The notes below the pieces were generated by a model that saw only the letters and a program-made list of their open reading frames with translations, made no database searches and had not been told where the DNA came from. Both the position numbers and the translations under genes were made by a program. DNA of 64,000 nt, from positions 6,960-70,959 of the forward strand of contig JACKHH010000017.1 of NCBI GenBank assembly GCA_020639095.1, read 5' to 3'. This stretch comes from Phycisphaerales bacterium (GTDB lineage Bacteria > Planctomycetota > Phycisphaerae > UBA1845). Below, piece after piece: positions 10,309-17,220 of this stretch (position 1 is its first letter; each line of letters starts with the position of its first letter).

Positions 10309-11990
10309 GCTGACTCCACCATGTCCGCCAGACCAGCGCCGGCGGGAACCATCGGAAACACGTTTTCTTCCAGGTGACAGATCGCGTGCAACAGCGCAGG
10401 TCCGTCACAATTCCACCACGCCGCAAGGGTTTCACCCATGCGGTCTGCTTCGTTCAATGTGAATGCGGTCAAACCGAACACGCGGGCAAGGGCCGCGAAG
10501 TCGGGGTTGTCCGAAAGGTCGACACCGCTGTAACGGTTGTCGAAGAACATCTCCTGCCACTGCCGCACCATGCCCAGGAACTTGTTGTCCATCACCAGGA
10601 TCTTGAGCGGCAGGTTGCAGCGGCGAATCGTCGCGAGTTCGGACATCGTCATCTGGAATCCGCCGTCGCCCGCGATTGCCAGCACGCGCTGATCCTTGCA
10701 CGCGAACTGCGCGCCCATCGCGGAAGGCAATCCGAATCCCATCGTGCCCGCGCCGCCCGACGTCACGAACTTCGTCGGGTGCGATGCCCGCACGCGTTGA
10801 GCAGCCCACATCTGATGCTGGCCGACGTCGGTCGTCACGATCGCATCGCCGCCGATCAACTGCATCACTTCGTCGAGCAGTGTGGTCGGCGCGACCTTAC
10901 CGTCCGCCGGTGCGGGCGCGGGATTCAAACCGGTGCCGATCGCCATGGCTTCATCGCGCCATTCGGCGAAGTCCGGCACGGGGTCGCTGGTGAACAGCGG
11001 CAGCCACATCTCAAGGGCTGCGCCCATGTCGCTGTGCAATGCTGCGTCGACCTTGACCAGCTTGCTCAACTCGCACTCGTCGATGTCGATGTGAATGATC
11101 CGCGCTTCGGGTGCGAACATCGCCAGTTTGCCGGTCACGCGGTCGTCGAAGCGAATGCCCATGGCCACGATCAGGTCGCATTCCGTGATTGCGCGGTTGC
11201 TGCGACGGTGCCCGTGCATACCCGGCATGCCCAGCCAGCCTTTGTATTCGGGATCAGCACAACCAATACCGTTCAGCGTGGTGATGACCGGCATCTGCGT
11301 GATGTCGCACCACTCGCGGAACTTCTCAGTCGCGCCCGAAAGCTTGCAACCACCGCCGACGATGCACACCGGCTTTTCCGCCGACTTGAGCAGCTCGTGG
11401 GCCAGGCGCACCTTGGCCTCATCGCACACCGGACGGGCGACATAGCCATCGACATGGTCGATCGGCTCGCAGCGCCGCGTGGTCGTCGCGATTTGCACGT
11501 CCTTGGGAATATCCACAACGACCGGACCGGGTCGGCCCGTCGTCGTCAGGAAAATCGCTTCCGCGATGATCTCGGGGAGATCGTCGACGTCGCGCACCTG
11601 GTAGTAATGCTTGGAGATTGCCGTCACCAGACCCGGCACGTCGGCTTCCTGGAACGCATCGGTCCCGATCAGCGCCGTCGGCACCTGGCCGGTAATGCAC
11701 AGCAGGGGGGTCGAGTCCATGGCTGCGGTGCAGATGCCCGTGACCAGGTTCGTCGCACCCGGGCCCGAAGTTGCGATGCACACACCCATCCGGCCGCTCG
11801 CACGCGCGTAGCCATCAGCCGCATGCGTCGCGGACTGCTCGTGGCGCACGAGGATGTGTTCGAGCGGGGAATCGAGCAGGGCATCGTAGAACGGCATGAT
11901 GGCCCCGCCGGGGTACCCGAACACCGTCGTCACGCCGGCATCCGCCAGTGCGTCGATCACAACCTTTGAACCTGTCCGCTTCAGCATCAC
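10305..11990 (-). CDS. ilvB: Acetolactate synthase large subunit
   Basis: This is the thiamine-diphosphate and FAD enzyme that joins two pyruvates to acetolactate, or pyruvate with 2-ketobutyrate to acetohydroxybutyrate, the first common BCAA step. The 561-residue protein has the three TPP-enzyme domains: an N-terminal PYR domain with the catalytic Glu in VRHEQSATHAADGYAR, a central FAD-binding domain with the RFDDRVTGK motif, and a C-terminal PP domain with GDGGFQMTMSELAT and the NDG-equivalent MDNKFLGMVRQWQ. AAAGGAC lies about 10 bases before the ATG. It is the first structural gene after the leader-peptide attenuator and overlaps the ilvM-like gene by 4 bases. Confidence 0.97.
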   Translation of the reverse strand: MMLKRTGSKVVIDALADAGVTTVFGYPGGAIMPFYDALLDSPLEHILVRHEQSATHAADGYARASGRMGVCIATSGPGATNLVTGICTAAMDSTPLLCITGQVPTALIGTDAFQEADVPGLVTAISKHYYQVRDVDDLPEIIAEAIFLTTTGRPGPVVVDIPKDVQIATTTRRCEPIDHVDGYVARPVCDEAKVRLAHELLKSAEKPVCIVGGGCKLSGATEKFREWCDITQMPVITTLNGIGCADPEYKGWLGMPGMHGHRRSNRAITECDLIVAMGIRFDDRVTGKLAMFAPEARIIHIDIDECELSKLVKVDAALHSDMGAALEMWLPLFTSDPVPDFAEWRDEAMAIGTGLNPAPAPADGKVAPTTLLDEVMQLIGGDAIVTTDVGQHQMWAAQRVRASHPTKFVTSGGAGTMGFGLPSAMGAQFACKDQRVLAIAGDGGFQMTMSELATIRRCNLPLKILVMDNKFLGMVRQWQEMFFDNRYSGVDLSDNPDFAALARVFGLTAFTLNEADRMGETLAAWWNCDGPALLHAICHLEENVFPMVPAGAGLADMVESA

Positions 11991-12061
11991 GTCTAATGTC
12001 CTTTTGGCGGCGTCCGTGCCCGTCTCGGTCCCAGTCGGGCCGAGGCCGTATTCATGGCCAG

Positions 12062-12098
12062 AAAAAAAGCCGACCCCCGCTTTCGCGGGCGTCGGCTT
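12062..12098 (-). terminator. Attenuator: intrinsic terminator in the ilvB leader
   Basis: Read on the minus strand, AAGCCGAC pairs with GTCGGCTT (8 bp), then one G-G mismatch, then CCCGC pairs with GCGGG around a GAAA tetraloop, followed at once by seven T residues. This is a textbook Rho-independent terminator, placed 72 bases before the ilvB start and 26 bases after the leader-peptide stop. A terminator here, upstream of the first structural gene, only makes sense as an attenuator. Confidence 0.92.
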
Positions 12099-12142
12099 GT
12101 TAGTCTGACCGTTTTATCGTGGTCCTATAGGCCGATCCCGCG
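12084..12142 (-). promoter_or_regulatory. Predicted antiterminator pairing in the ilvB leader RNA
   Basis: The last codons of the leader peptide contain CGCGGGATCGGC (12131-12142, minus strand). This can pair with the 5' arm of the terminator, GCCGACGCCCGCG (12084-12096): CGCGGG with CCCGCG and CGGC with GCCG, separated by a 2x3 internal loop. The two structures are mutually exclusive. A ribosome stalled on the upstream Leu/Val/Ile codons leaves CGCGGGATCGGC free, so the antiterminator forms. A ribosome that reaches the stop codon covers it, so the terminator forms. This is inferred from sequence complementarity only. Confidence 0.75.
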
Positions 12143-12274
12143 TCCCTCAAAGGGGCTAATAAGAATAACTACGAGTACGAGGACGAGCCCGAGGATCGAG
12201 CTCTTCGCGGGAAGGAGTGCTGCCAGATTGTTTGCCGCCTGCAACATCAGGTCGCCAATCTGTAGATAGACCAT
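12125..12274 (-). CDS. ilvL: BCAA-rich leader peptide of the ilvB operon
   Basis: This 49-codon reading frame runs from the ATG at 12274 to the TAG at 12125-12127. Residues 27-39 read ILGLVLVLVVILI, so twelve of thirteen consecutive residues are Leu, Val or Ile. Several of these use codons that look uncommon in such GC-rich DNA (GTA, GTT, CTT, ATT), which would sharpen stalling when charged tRNA is scarce. GGGGAG lies 8 bases before the ATG. A good promoter lies about 20 bases further upstream, and the attenuator terminator follows the stop codon by 26 bases. By position and composition it is the counterpart of the enterobacterial ilvL/ivbL leader peptides, but it was found from sequence alone and has no similarity requirement. 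The peptide itself probably has no function after synthesis, although a short hydrophobic membrane segment cannot be excluded. Confidence 0.88.
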   Translation of the reverse strand: MVYLQIGDLMLQAANNLAALLPAKSSILGLVLVLVVILISPFEGRGIGL

Positions 12275-12275
12275 A

Positions 12276-12291
12276 GCCGGGTCTCCCCGGC
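12276..12291 (-). promoter_or_regulatory. Leader-peptide ribosome-binding site in a GAGA tetraloop hairpin
   Basis: On the minus strand GCCGGGGAGACCCGGC folds as a perfect 6-bp stem capped by the GNRA-type loop GAGA. The Shine-Dalgarno bases GGGGAG lie in the upper stem and loop, and the ATG follows after one further base. The hairpin could limit translation of the leader peptide or protect the 5' end. Confidence 0.55.
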
Positions 12292-12301
12292 AACTGGCTC
12301 T

Positions 12302-12329
12302 ATTATCGAAAACCGAACGGCTTCGTCAA
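12302..12329 (-). promoter_or_regulatory. Sigma-70-type promoter of the ilvB-leader operon
   Basis: On the minus strand TTGACG (12324-12329) and GATAAT (12302-12307) are 16 bases apart, each matching the -35/-10 consensus at five of six positions. Transcription would start near 12295, about 20 bases before the leader-peptide ATG. No other promoter of comparable quality was seen in this gap. Confidence 0.75.
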
Positions 12330-12441
12330 CACTATTATTCGGTAAATCTCACAGCCGTCCGAGATTATGTCGCGGGGGATTGCATCATCGCATACGGGTG
12401 TATACGCCTGCCCGTCGAGGAATCCACGGGGGCGTAGTCCC

Positions 12442-12903
12442 TCAGGCCGCGATCTCCGCTACCAGCTCCAGCTCGACCGGCACATCGAGCGGCAGGACGC
12501 TGACGCCCACGGCACTGCGGACATGCCTCCCGGCATCACCGAAAAGCTCGACGCAGAGGTCGCTCGCAGCGTTGGCCACCTTGGGTTGGTCCGAAAACGC
12601 GGTGTCGGAGGCGACGAACACGCATACCCGCACGATTCGGGTGATACCATTGATACCGCCAGCCAGCGAGGCGACGGCTGCCAACGCATTCAGCAGGCAG
12701 AGCTTGGCTGCGTCCTGGGCCTGTTCGAGCGTCACGCCCGCGCCGACCTTGCCCGTAATCGTGACGCCGCCACCCGCGACGGGGATCTGCCCGCTGGTGT
12801 AGACCACGTTACCCACCCGCGTTGCGGGCACGTAACTACCGACCGGCTTCGCCACGGTGGGCAGGGTGAGTCCCAGTGATGCAAGTTTTGTAGATGCTGA
12901 CAT
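12442..12903 (-). CDS. RidA family protein (YjgF/YER057c/UK114)
   Basis: RidA-family proteins are small trimers; the archetype hydrolyses reactive enamine/imine intermediates formed by PLP-dependent dehydratases. The 153-residue protein has the family pattern: LPTVAKPVGSYVPA followed by NVVYTSGQIPV near the N-terminus, a central helix (EQAQDAAKLCLLNALAAV), and a C-terminal VRSAVGVSVLPLDVPVELE segment. The Arg of that segment occupies the position of the catalytic Arg in RidA. It belongs to a RidA-like subgroup rather than archetypal RidA, so deaminase activity is uncertain. It lies 112 bp upstream of the ilv promoter on the same strand. The functional link to branched-chain synthesis is suggestive only. 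Confidence 0.88.
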   Translation of the reverse strand: MSASTKLASLGLTLPTVAKPVGSYVPATRVGNVVYTSGQIPVAGGGVTITGKVGAGVTLEQAQDAAKLCLLNALAAVASLAGGINGITRIVRVCVFVASDTAFSDQPKVANAASDLCVELFGDAGRHVRSAVGVSVLPLDVPVELELVAEIAA

Positions 12904-12946
12904 GGTGTGTCACTTCCTGTCCTGGTTGGAAGACGTACCCAATCGG

Positions 12947-12975
12947 TCCGCTCCCTTACAGTCGCGGCTCGGATT
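12947..12975 (-). repeat. Dispersed repeat, GAGCCGCGACTGT family
   Basis: On the minus strand GAGCCGCGACTGTAAGGGAG is followed by CGGACC, upstream of the RidA gene. Near-identical copies lie at 52406-52435, 57821-57851 and 57879-57902. All are intergenic. Confidence 0.7.
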
Positions 12976-13048
12976 CGTGCTCGCTAGCGTCGGCGTCGCC
13001 GACATGAGCACTTTCTCACCTTCTCACTTTCCCACTTGCCCCGCGTCG

Positions 13049-13972
13049 TTACGGGCGCGGTTCCGATTGCTCGGCTTCTGCGATATCGACTTCATCGATG
13101 ATCTCGGGCATGTCGTCGAATACGTCCGCCGATTCTTCCGCCTCGGTCTCGTCGACGACTACGGTTGCTTCGGCATCGGCCGCTCCGTCGGCGTCCGCAT
13201 CGTCGTCCACCACCGAGCGGTAGTCGCGCGTTTCGTCCACCAGGATCGGCTCGGCGTTGAGCAACTGCAATTCTATCGGGGCGAACTCACCGGGCTGCAC
13301 CGCGCGCACGCGTTTTTGCCGGATGAGTTCGAGCATCGCGAGAAACAGACCGATCATCTGCGACTTGGTGCGACCTTCGAAGAGCGTCTGGAAGCGGCGC
13401 GAACCGCCGTCGCGTTCGAGCGCGTCGAGAATATCGGCAGCGTGCAGCGCGATCGGCGTATCGTCGTAAAGCACTTCGTGCTTGCGATTGCGCCGGCCTG
13501 TGGCTGCGAGGAGTTTTTCGAAGGCTGAGAGCAGGTCCCAAACCTGCACCTCGTCGAGGTCCACCTCGCCGGAATCCAGCACGGGTGTGACCGGAACGCG
13601 CTGATGCTTGAGCGCTTGAAGTTGCATCGCTGCATCGAGTTCGCGGGCAGCGTCTTTGAACTTCTTGTATTCGAGCAGTTGCCGCACCAACTCCAGACGC
13701 GGATCGCTCAGGTCGTCTTCCTCGTCTTCTTCGACCGGAGGACGCGGCAACAGCGTGCGCGACTTGATCTCCATCAACGTCGCAGCCAATACGAGGAAAT
13801 CGCCGGCGACATCGGGATCGAGGTTTTGCAGCAGCGTTACGTACGCGACGTACTGCTCGGTGATCTGCGCGATGGGAATGTCGTAGATGTCCACCTCACT
13901 GCGGCGAATAAGGTAGAGCAACAGGTCCATCGGCCCGTTGTACGCGTCGAGTTCGACTTTGTATTCAGCCAT
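13049..13972 (-). CDS. scpA: Segregation and condensation protein A
   Basis: ScpA is the kleisin subunit that bridges the SMC heads and, with ScpB, condenses and segregates chromosomes. The 307-residue protein begins with the kleisin signature YKVELDAYNGPMDLLLYLIRR, followed by DIYDIPIAQITEQY and DFLVLAATLMEIKSRTLLPR. It ends in a winged-helix-like segment (FLAMLELIRQKRVRAVQ) and an extra acidic tail of about 60 residues (from about 245) not needed by the family. No scpB is adjacent in the window. It is on the same strand as the RidA gene, with a 145-bp repeat-containing gap. Confidence 0.94.
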   Translation of the reverse strand: MAEYKVELDAYNGPMDLLLYLIRRSEVDIYDIPIAQITEQYVAYVTLLQNLDPDVAGDFLVLAATLMEIKSRTLLPRPPVEEDEEDDLSDPRLELVRQLLEYKKFKDAARELDAAMQLQALKHQRVPVTPVLDSGEVDLDEVQVWDLLSAFEKLLAATGRRNRKHEVLYDDTPIALHAADILDALERDGGSRRFQTLFEGRTKSQMIGLFLAMLELIRQKRVRAVQPGEFAPIELQLLNAEPILVDETRDYRSVVDDDADADGAADAEATVVVDETEAEESADVFDDMPEIIDEVDIAEAEQSEPRP

Positions 13973-14015
13973 CAGGACCCTGAGTATTCTTGCGGTCTCG
14001 CGATGCGCCTCACAA

Positions 14016-14130
14016 CCCCCCTCCCTCTGGGAGGGGGCAGGGGGAGGGCATCGCGCGGTTGCGTTTCTTCGTGAACTACAGCCCGTTCGCTATCGCCCCC
14101 TCACCCAACCTCTCCCCGAGGGGAGAGGGG
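14016..14130. repeat. Inverted pair of C/G-tract palindromes (CTCCC-GGGAG family)
   Basis: Element one (14016-14048) contains CCCTCCCTCTGGGAGGG. Element two (14096-14130) contains CCTCTCCCCGAGGGGAGAGG preceded by CCCTCACCCAA. They are inverted relative to one another and fill most of the scpA-trpS gap. Such elements are common in environmental genomes and give spurious Pro/Gly/Arg reading frames. Confidence 0.75.
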
Positions 14131-14177
14131 TTTGGCAGGCGCAACATCACGCCGTCCGCGTCGGTCGCTCATCAGCG

Positions 14178-15221
14178 CTAGCCGTTAGTTCGCGGTTTGC
14201 GAATCGGCGTCACGGCGTTCCGCGCCAGGCGATAGCTCGGCGCCAAGCGAGCCGTCGCCAGCCCGCACGCCTGCCGCACGCGATCCATCAGCGGTTCCGC
14301 GACGCGATGCGCCTTGGAGGCTCCGGTCACCAGCACATCTTCCACGTAGTCGAGGTCGCGGGCAAGCATTTCGCGCCGTTCGCGCGCCTCACCGAACACC
14401 TCCTCGAACAACTCGTGTACGCGTTTCTTCACGTCGCCATAGCCGGTTCCGCCCGCACGATACCTCGCTTCCCAGTCCGCGAGTTCGTCCGGCGACGCCA
14501 TCAGCGAGAGAATCGCGAACACGTTGCACGTCGCCGGGTCCTTGGGATCTTCCACCGGCGTGCTGTCGGTGACGATGCTCATGATCCGCTTCTTGGTCGC
14601 GCTCGGCGTGTCGAATAGCTCGATCGCGTTGCCGTAGCTCTTGGACATCTTCTGCCCGTCGATCCCGGGCACGATCATGGCTTGGTTGAGCCTGGGTTCG
14701 GGTCGTTTGAGGATTTCCTCACCGCCGCCGAAGGTGTTGTTGAAGTAACCAGCCATGTCCTGCGTCATCTCAATGTGCTGCACCTGGTCCTTGCCGACCG
14801 GCACGAAGTCGCACGAGACGATGAGAATGTCCGCGGCTTGCAGGACGGGATAGGTGAAGAGGCCCATTGACGGCGTCAGGCCCTTGTCGATCTTGTCCTT
14901 GTAGCTCACTGCCCGTTCGAGCAAGCCCTTACCGGTGACACAGCTCAGAATCCACGCCAGTTCGCACACCTCGGGCAAATCAGTCTGGCGGTAGAGGGCG
15001 GCCTTGTTCGGGTCGAGACCGATGGCGAGGTAGTCCAGGGCGACGTCGAGGGTCCGCTGCCGCATGACCTCGGGGTCCTGAACGGTGGTCAGCGCGTGGT
15101 AGTTGGCGATGAAGTAGAAGCACTCGTTCTCCGCCTGGAGTTCGAGGTGCTGCTTCAGGGCGCCTAAGTAGTTGCCCAGATGCACCTTACCGCTGGATTG
15201 CACACCGGATAGCACGCGCAT
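14178..15221 (-). CDS. trpS: Tryptophanyl-tRNA synthetase
   Basis: TrpS charges tRNA-Trp with tryptophan. The 347-residue class Ic synthetase has the HIGH-equivalent SSGKVHLGNYLGALKQH at the N-terminus, the central segment DILIVSCDFVPVGKDQVQH and the KMSKS loop DGQKMSKSYGNAIELFD. Length is normal for bacteria (about 325-350). AAGGAGGAC lies about 7 bases before the ATG, fixing the start. It stands alone between scpA and a plus-strand membrane-protein gene. No T-box or Trp-rich leader is visible upstream. Confidence 0.96.
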   Translation of the reverse strand: MRVLSGVQSSGKVHLGNYLGALKQHLELQAENECFYFIANYHALTTVQDPEVMRQRTLDVALDYLAIGLDPNKAALYRQTDLPEVCELAWILSCVTGKGLLERAVSYKDKIDKGLTPSMGLFTYPVLQAADILIVSCDFVPVGKDQVQHIEMTQDMAGYFNNTFGGGEEILKRPEPRLNQAMIVPGIDGQKMSKSYGNAIELFDTPSATKKRIMSIVTDSTPVEDPKDPATCNVFAILSLMASPDELADWEARYRAGGTGYGDVKKRVHELFEEVFGEARERREMLARDLDYVEDVLVTGASKAHRVAEPLMDRVRQACGLATARLAPSYRLARNAVTPIRKPRTNG

Positions 15222-15321
15222 AGCCGAGTCCTCCTTGGAAAGCGGGGAAAGTACGACACGTGCGCGTCGATTGCAACTGCCGCCCGCGTCCCGGTGGCTG
15301 GGCTATGTGGCTGAGCAAGGT

Positions 15322-15353
15322 GGGTGGCACGGTCTTGCGCAGCAAGGCCGTGG
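15322..15353 (+). repeat. GGGTGGCA palindromic repeat, single copy
   Basis: GGGTGGCACGGTCTTGCGC continues as AGCAAGGCCGTGG, forming a near-perfect hairpin. It is the same family as the pair at 9950-10030 and the copies at 22377 and 28308. Confidence 0.75.
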
Positions 15354-15518
15354 TCCAAACCCGAATGCCTATGACCGGACGTTGTCAGTCCGCGCCATTC
15401 CAACTCGCCATAACAAACCACCAAGCGTCTCAGCCCGCTGGGTGGCATTCCAAACCCGGGTCCGCATTGTAATTCCGGACAACCCGCCAGTCTGCAATAC
15501 TTCAAGTGGGTCAACATC

Positions 15519-16583
15519 ATGGGCAAACGTACCTTCACCATCCAGGTGACAAACGCCACGCCAACCCTCCGCGGCCTGCGGGTCAATGCCGACACGCATG
15601 ATCCCCGATTCCAGCCGGGTGAATTGCTGCCCTGGGACCGCGTCGAACGCTTCGGCGAGAACGGGTATCGATTGGTAGATCAGCGCGGCGTGCCGATGAA
15701 ACGCGACCGCAGGCGAGTGATCGTGCATGTTCAGGGCAGCCACGAGTTGGAGGTCGCGGCTTGTGCTCAAGCTCGAGCACTGCGAAACATGCTCATGCAA
15801 CCGGATTGCAATATCCGCGTGCGGATCAAGAACGCTCGGTTCGACGAGTTCGTTGCCGTCCTCGCGTGCGCTGCGATGGTTGCACTGCTGCTTGTGCCGC
15901 TCTTCAAGATCTGGGACCAGTCAATTGTGGGTTGGTTTTACCCTGCGCTCATGGGGCACGGCGAGGCAATACTGCTTGTGGGACTCCTGTCCCTGACGTA
16001 CGCGGCACTATTCGCGTTCCCATTGGCCCCGGGATATATGCACGTCCGCGCATTGCTTTCGCGTTACGTGCTCCGTGCGAAGTTCACGGCTGATGCGTTG
16101 CACGTTGTCCGCCGCGATGGTTCGCGCGCGCACTTGCCGTGGTCGGAACTGAGCGCGCTTGACGGCAACGTGCTTGAGTTCTGGAATGGCCGGCGCGCTG
16201 AGTTCAGAACGACATCACGACGCGTCAGGTCCTTACTTTGGGCCGTTGCGTATGCCCATCTCATACTGCCAACGTCCGCGCCGACTCCAACGAAGAGCAC
16301 CTTACCAAAGGAGCTGTGGCACATGCTCAGAGGCGCCATTGTTGGACTGCTCTTCAGCGGGCTGGTGCTTTACTGTGCTGCGCCGATTTTCCCTGACAAG
16401 CGGGGGTGGCTGTACATGTGGCTGGTGATAGTCGCCTACGTGCTGCTGCCTGCGCTCCTCTTGCCGGGCAAGGTGCTGAGCGATCGTATCGAGCGTTGGT
16501 ACCACAAGCGCAAGCGACGGAAGGAACGCAACGCTCGGGTGATTGATGCAGTATTCGATGAACCAGCTACTGCGTCTCGGTGA
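15519..16583 (+). CDS. Conserved-looking membrane protein, function unknown
   Basis: This 354-residue protein has two hydrophobic pairs. Residues about 111-130 and 145-170 (VLACAAMVALLLVPLF, AILLVGLLSLTYAALFAF) form the first; residues about 270-290 and 300-320 (AIVGLLFSGLVLYCAAPIF, LVIVAYVLLPALLLP) form the second. The first 100 residues are soluble and basic. The segment between the two pairs (about 180-245) looks like a PH-like beta domain (AKFTADALHVVRRDGSRAHLPW). The tail is strongly basic (HKRKRRKERN). I do not recognise the family. The start is the first ATG in frame. The gene overlaps the 3' end of the receiver gene on the other strand by 17 bases. Confidence 0.72.
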   Translation: MGKRTFTIQVTNATPTLRGLRVNADTHDPRFQPGELLPWDRVERFGENGYRLVDQRGVPMKRDRRRVIVHVQGSHELEVAACAQARALRNMLMQPDCNIRVRIKNARFDEFVAVLACAAMVALLLVPLFKIWDQSIVGWFYPALMGHGEAILLVGLLSLTYAALFAFPLAPGYMHVRALLSRYVLRAKFTADALHVVRRDGSRAHLPWSELSALDGNVLEFWNGRRAEFRTTSRRVRSLLWAVAYAHLILPTSAPTPTKSTLPKELWHMLRGAIVGLLFSGLVLYCAAPIFPDKRGWLYMWLVIVAYVLLPALLLPGKVLSDRIERWYHKRKRRKERNARVIDAVFDEPATASR

Positions 16584-17115
16584 TGACCGGTGGTTTGCTG
16601 AGTACGCGGTTCGCCAGGCGTTTGTGGGCGCCGACGAGGTCTTTGCAGATCAGTTCCACGCGCTGGTTCAGCACGCGGCGTTCGCGGATGACCTTGCGGA
16701 GCACCTGACGCGTGCGATGGTGACGTTGCGTGCGGTCGCAATCACGACGGTGTCGTGCGAGCGCATCGGCTGCACTGTCGAGCAACGCTTCGATCTGGAA
16801 CGGTTTGATGAAGAAATCGGTCACGCCGCCGCGCAGCGCTTCGATCACGTCAGCCGTCGTCGGGTCGCTGCCCATGAGGATAACGGGGCGGTCGCTCAAT
16901 TCCCGAAGGCGAGTCGCCAGCGTGATCGCGTCCATCCCGTCGATGCGCGTATCGATGATCGCGATTGAGTGCGGTTCGAACATCTCGACGTCGAGCGCGT
17001 CCGCCCCCGACGACACGCAGGTGATGTGAGCGCTGAAACGGCGCACGAACGCCTCGACGAGCATCTCGATGATGCGCGGGTTGCGTTCCACCAGCAGAAT
17101 CTTTTCAGTCGCCAT
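16567..17115 (-). CDS. Response-regulator receiver protein with coiled-coil tail
   Basis: This is a 182-residue protein with a receiver domain (residues 1-110) and a helical basic C-terminal part. The phosphoacceptor Asp55 (IAIIDTRIDG) and the conserved Lys104 (FFIKPF) are present. The acidic pocket is altered: the usual Glu/Asp-Asp after the first strand is Glu10-Arg11 (LLVERN), and the Thr/Ser region reads ILMGSD. Magnesium binding and phosphorylation may therefore be weak. Residues about 110-182 look like a helical coiled coil with no DNA-binding motif. The ATG at 17115 (MATEKILLVERN) is preferred because the receiver fold starts there; the frame is open to 17184. It directly follows the histidine kinase gene on the same strand and is a plausible partner. 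Confidence 0.85.
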   Translation of the reverse strand: MATEKILLVERNPRIIEMLVEAFVRRFSAHITCVSSGADALDVEMFEPHSIAIIDTRIDGMDAITLATRLRELSDRPVILMGSDPTTADVIEALRGGVTDFFIKPFQIEALLDSAADALARHRRDCDRTQRHHRTRQVLRKVIRERRVLNQRVELICKDLVGAHKRLANRVLSKPPVITETQ

Positions 17116-17220
17116 CGTCGCCGTCACCCCGTCCACGATCCCCGGCGGGTGCACACCGCGAGTCGCAGCGCGCGTCCGCGTCAATTGTCCTCGTAGTCGT
17201 GTGCGCTGGTGGGGGTACGA

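Noticed and set aside
12062..12098. Terminator for a plus-strand gene
   Set aside because: The T-run is on the minus strand and no plus-strand gene ends here. The hairpin belongs to the ilvB leader.
15226..15320. T-box or Trp leader upstream of trpS
   Set aside because: No T-box consensus, no Trp-rich short frame and no terminator/antiterminator pair is visible.
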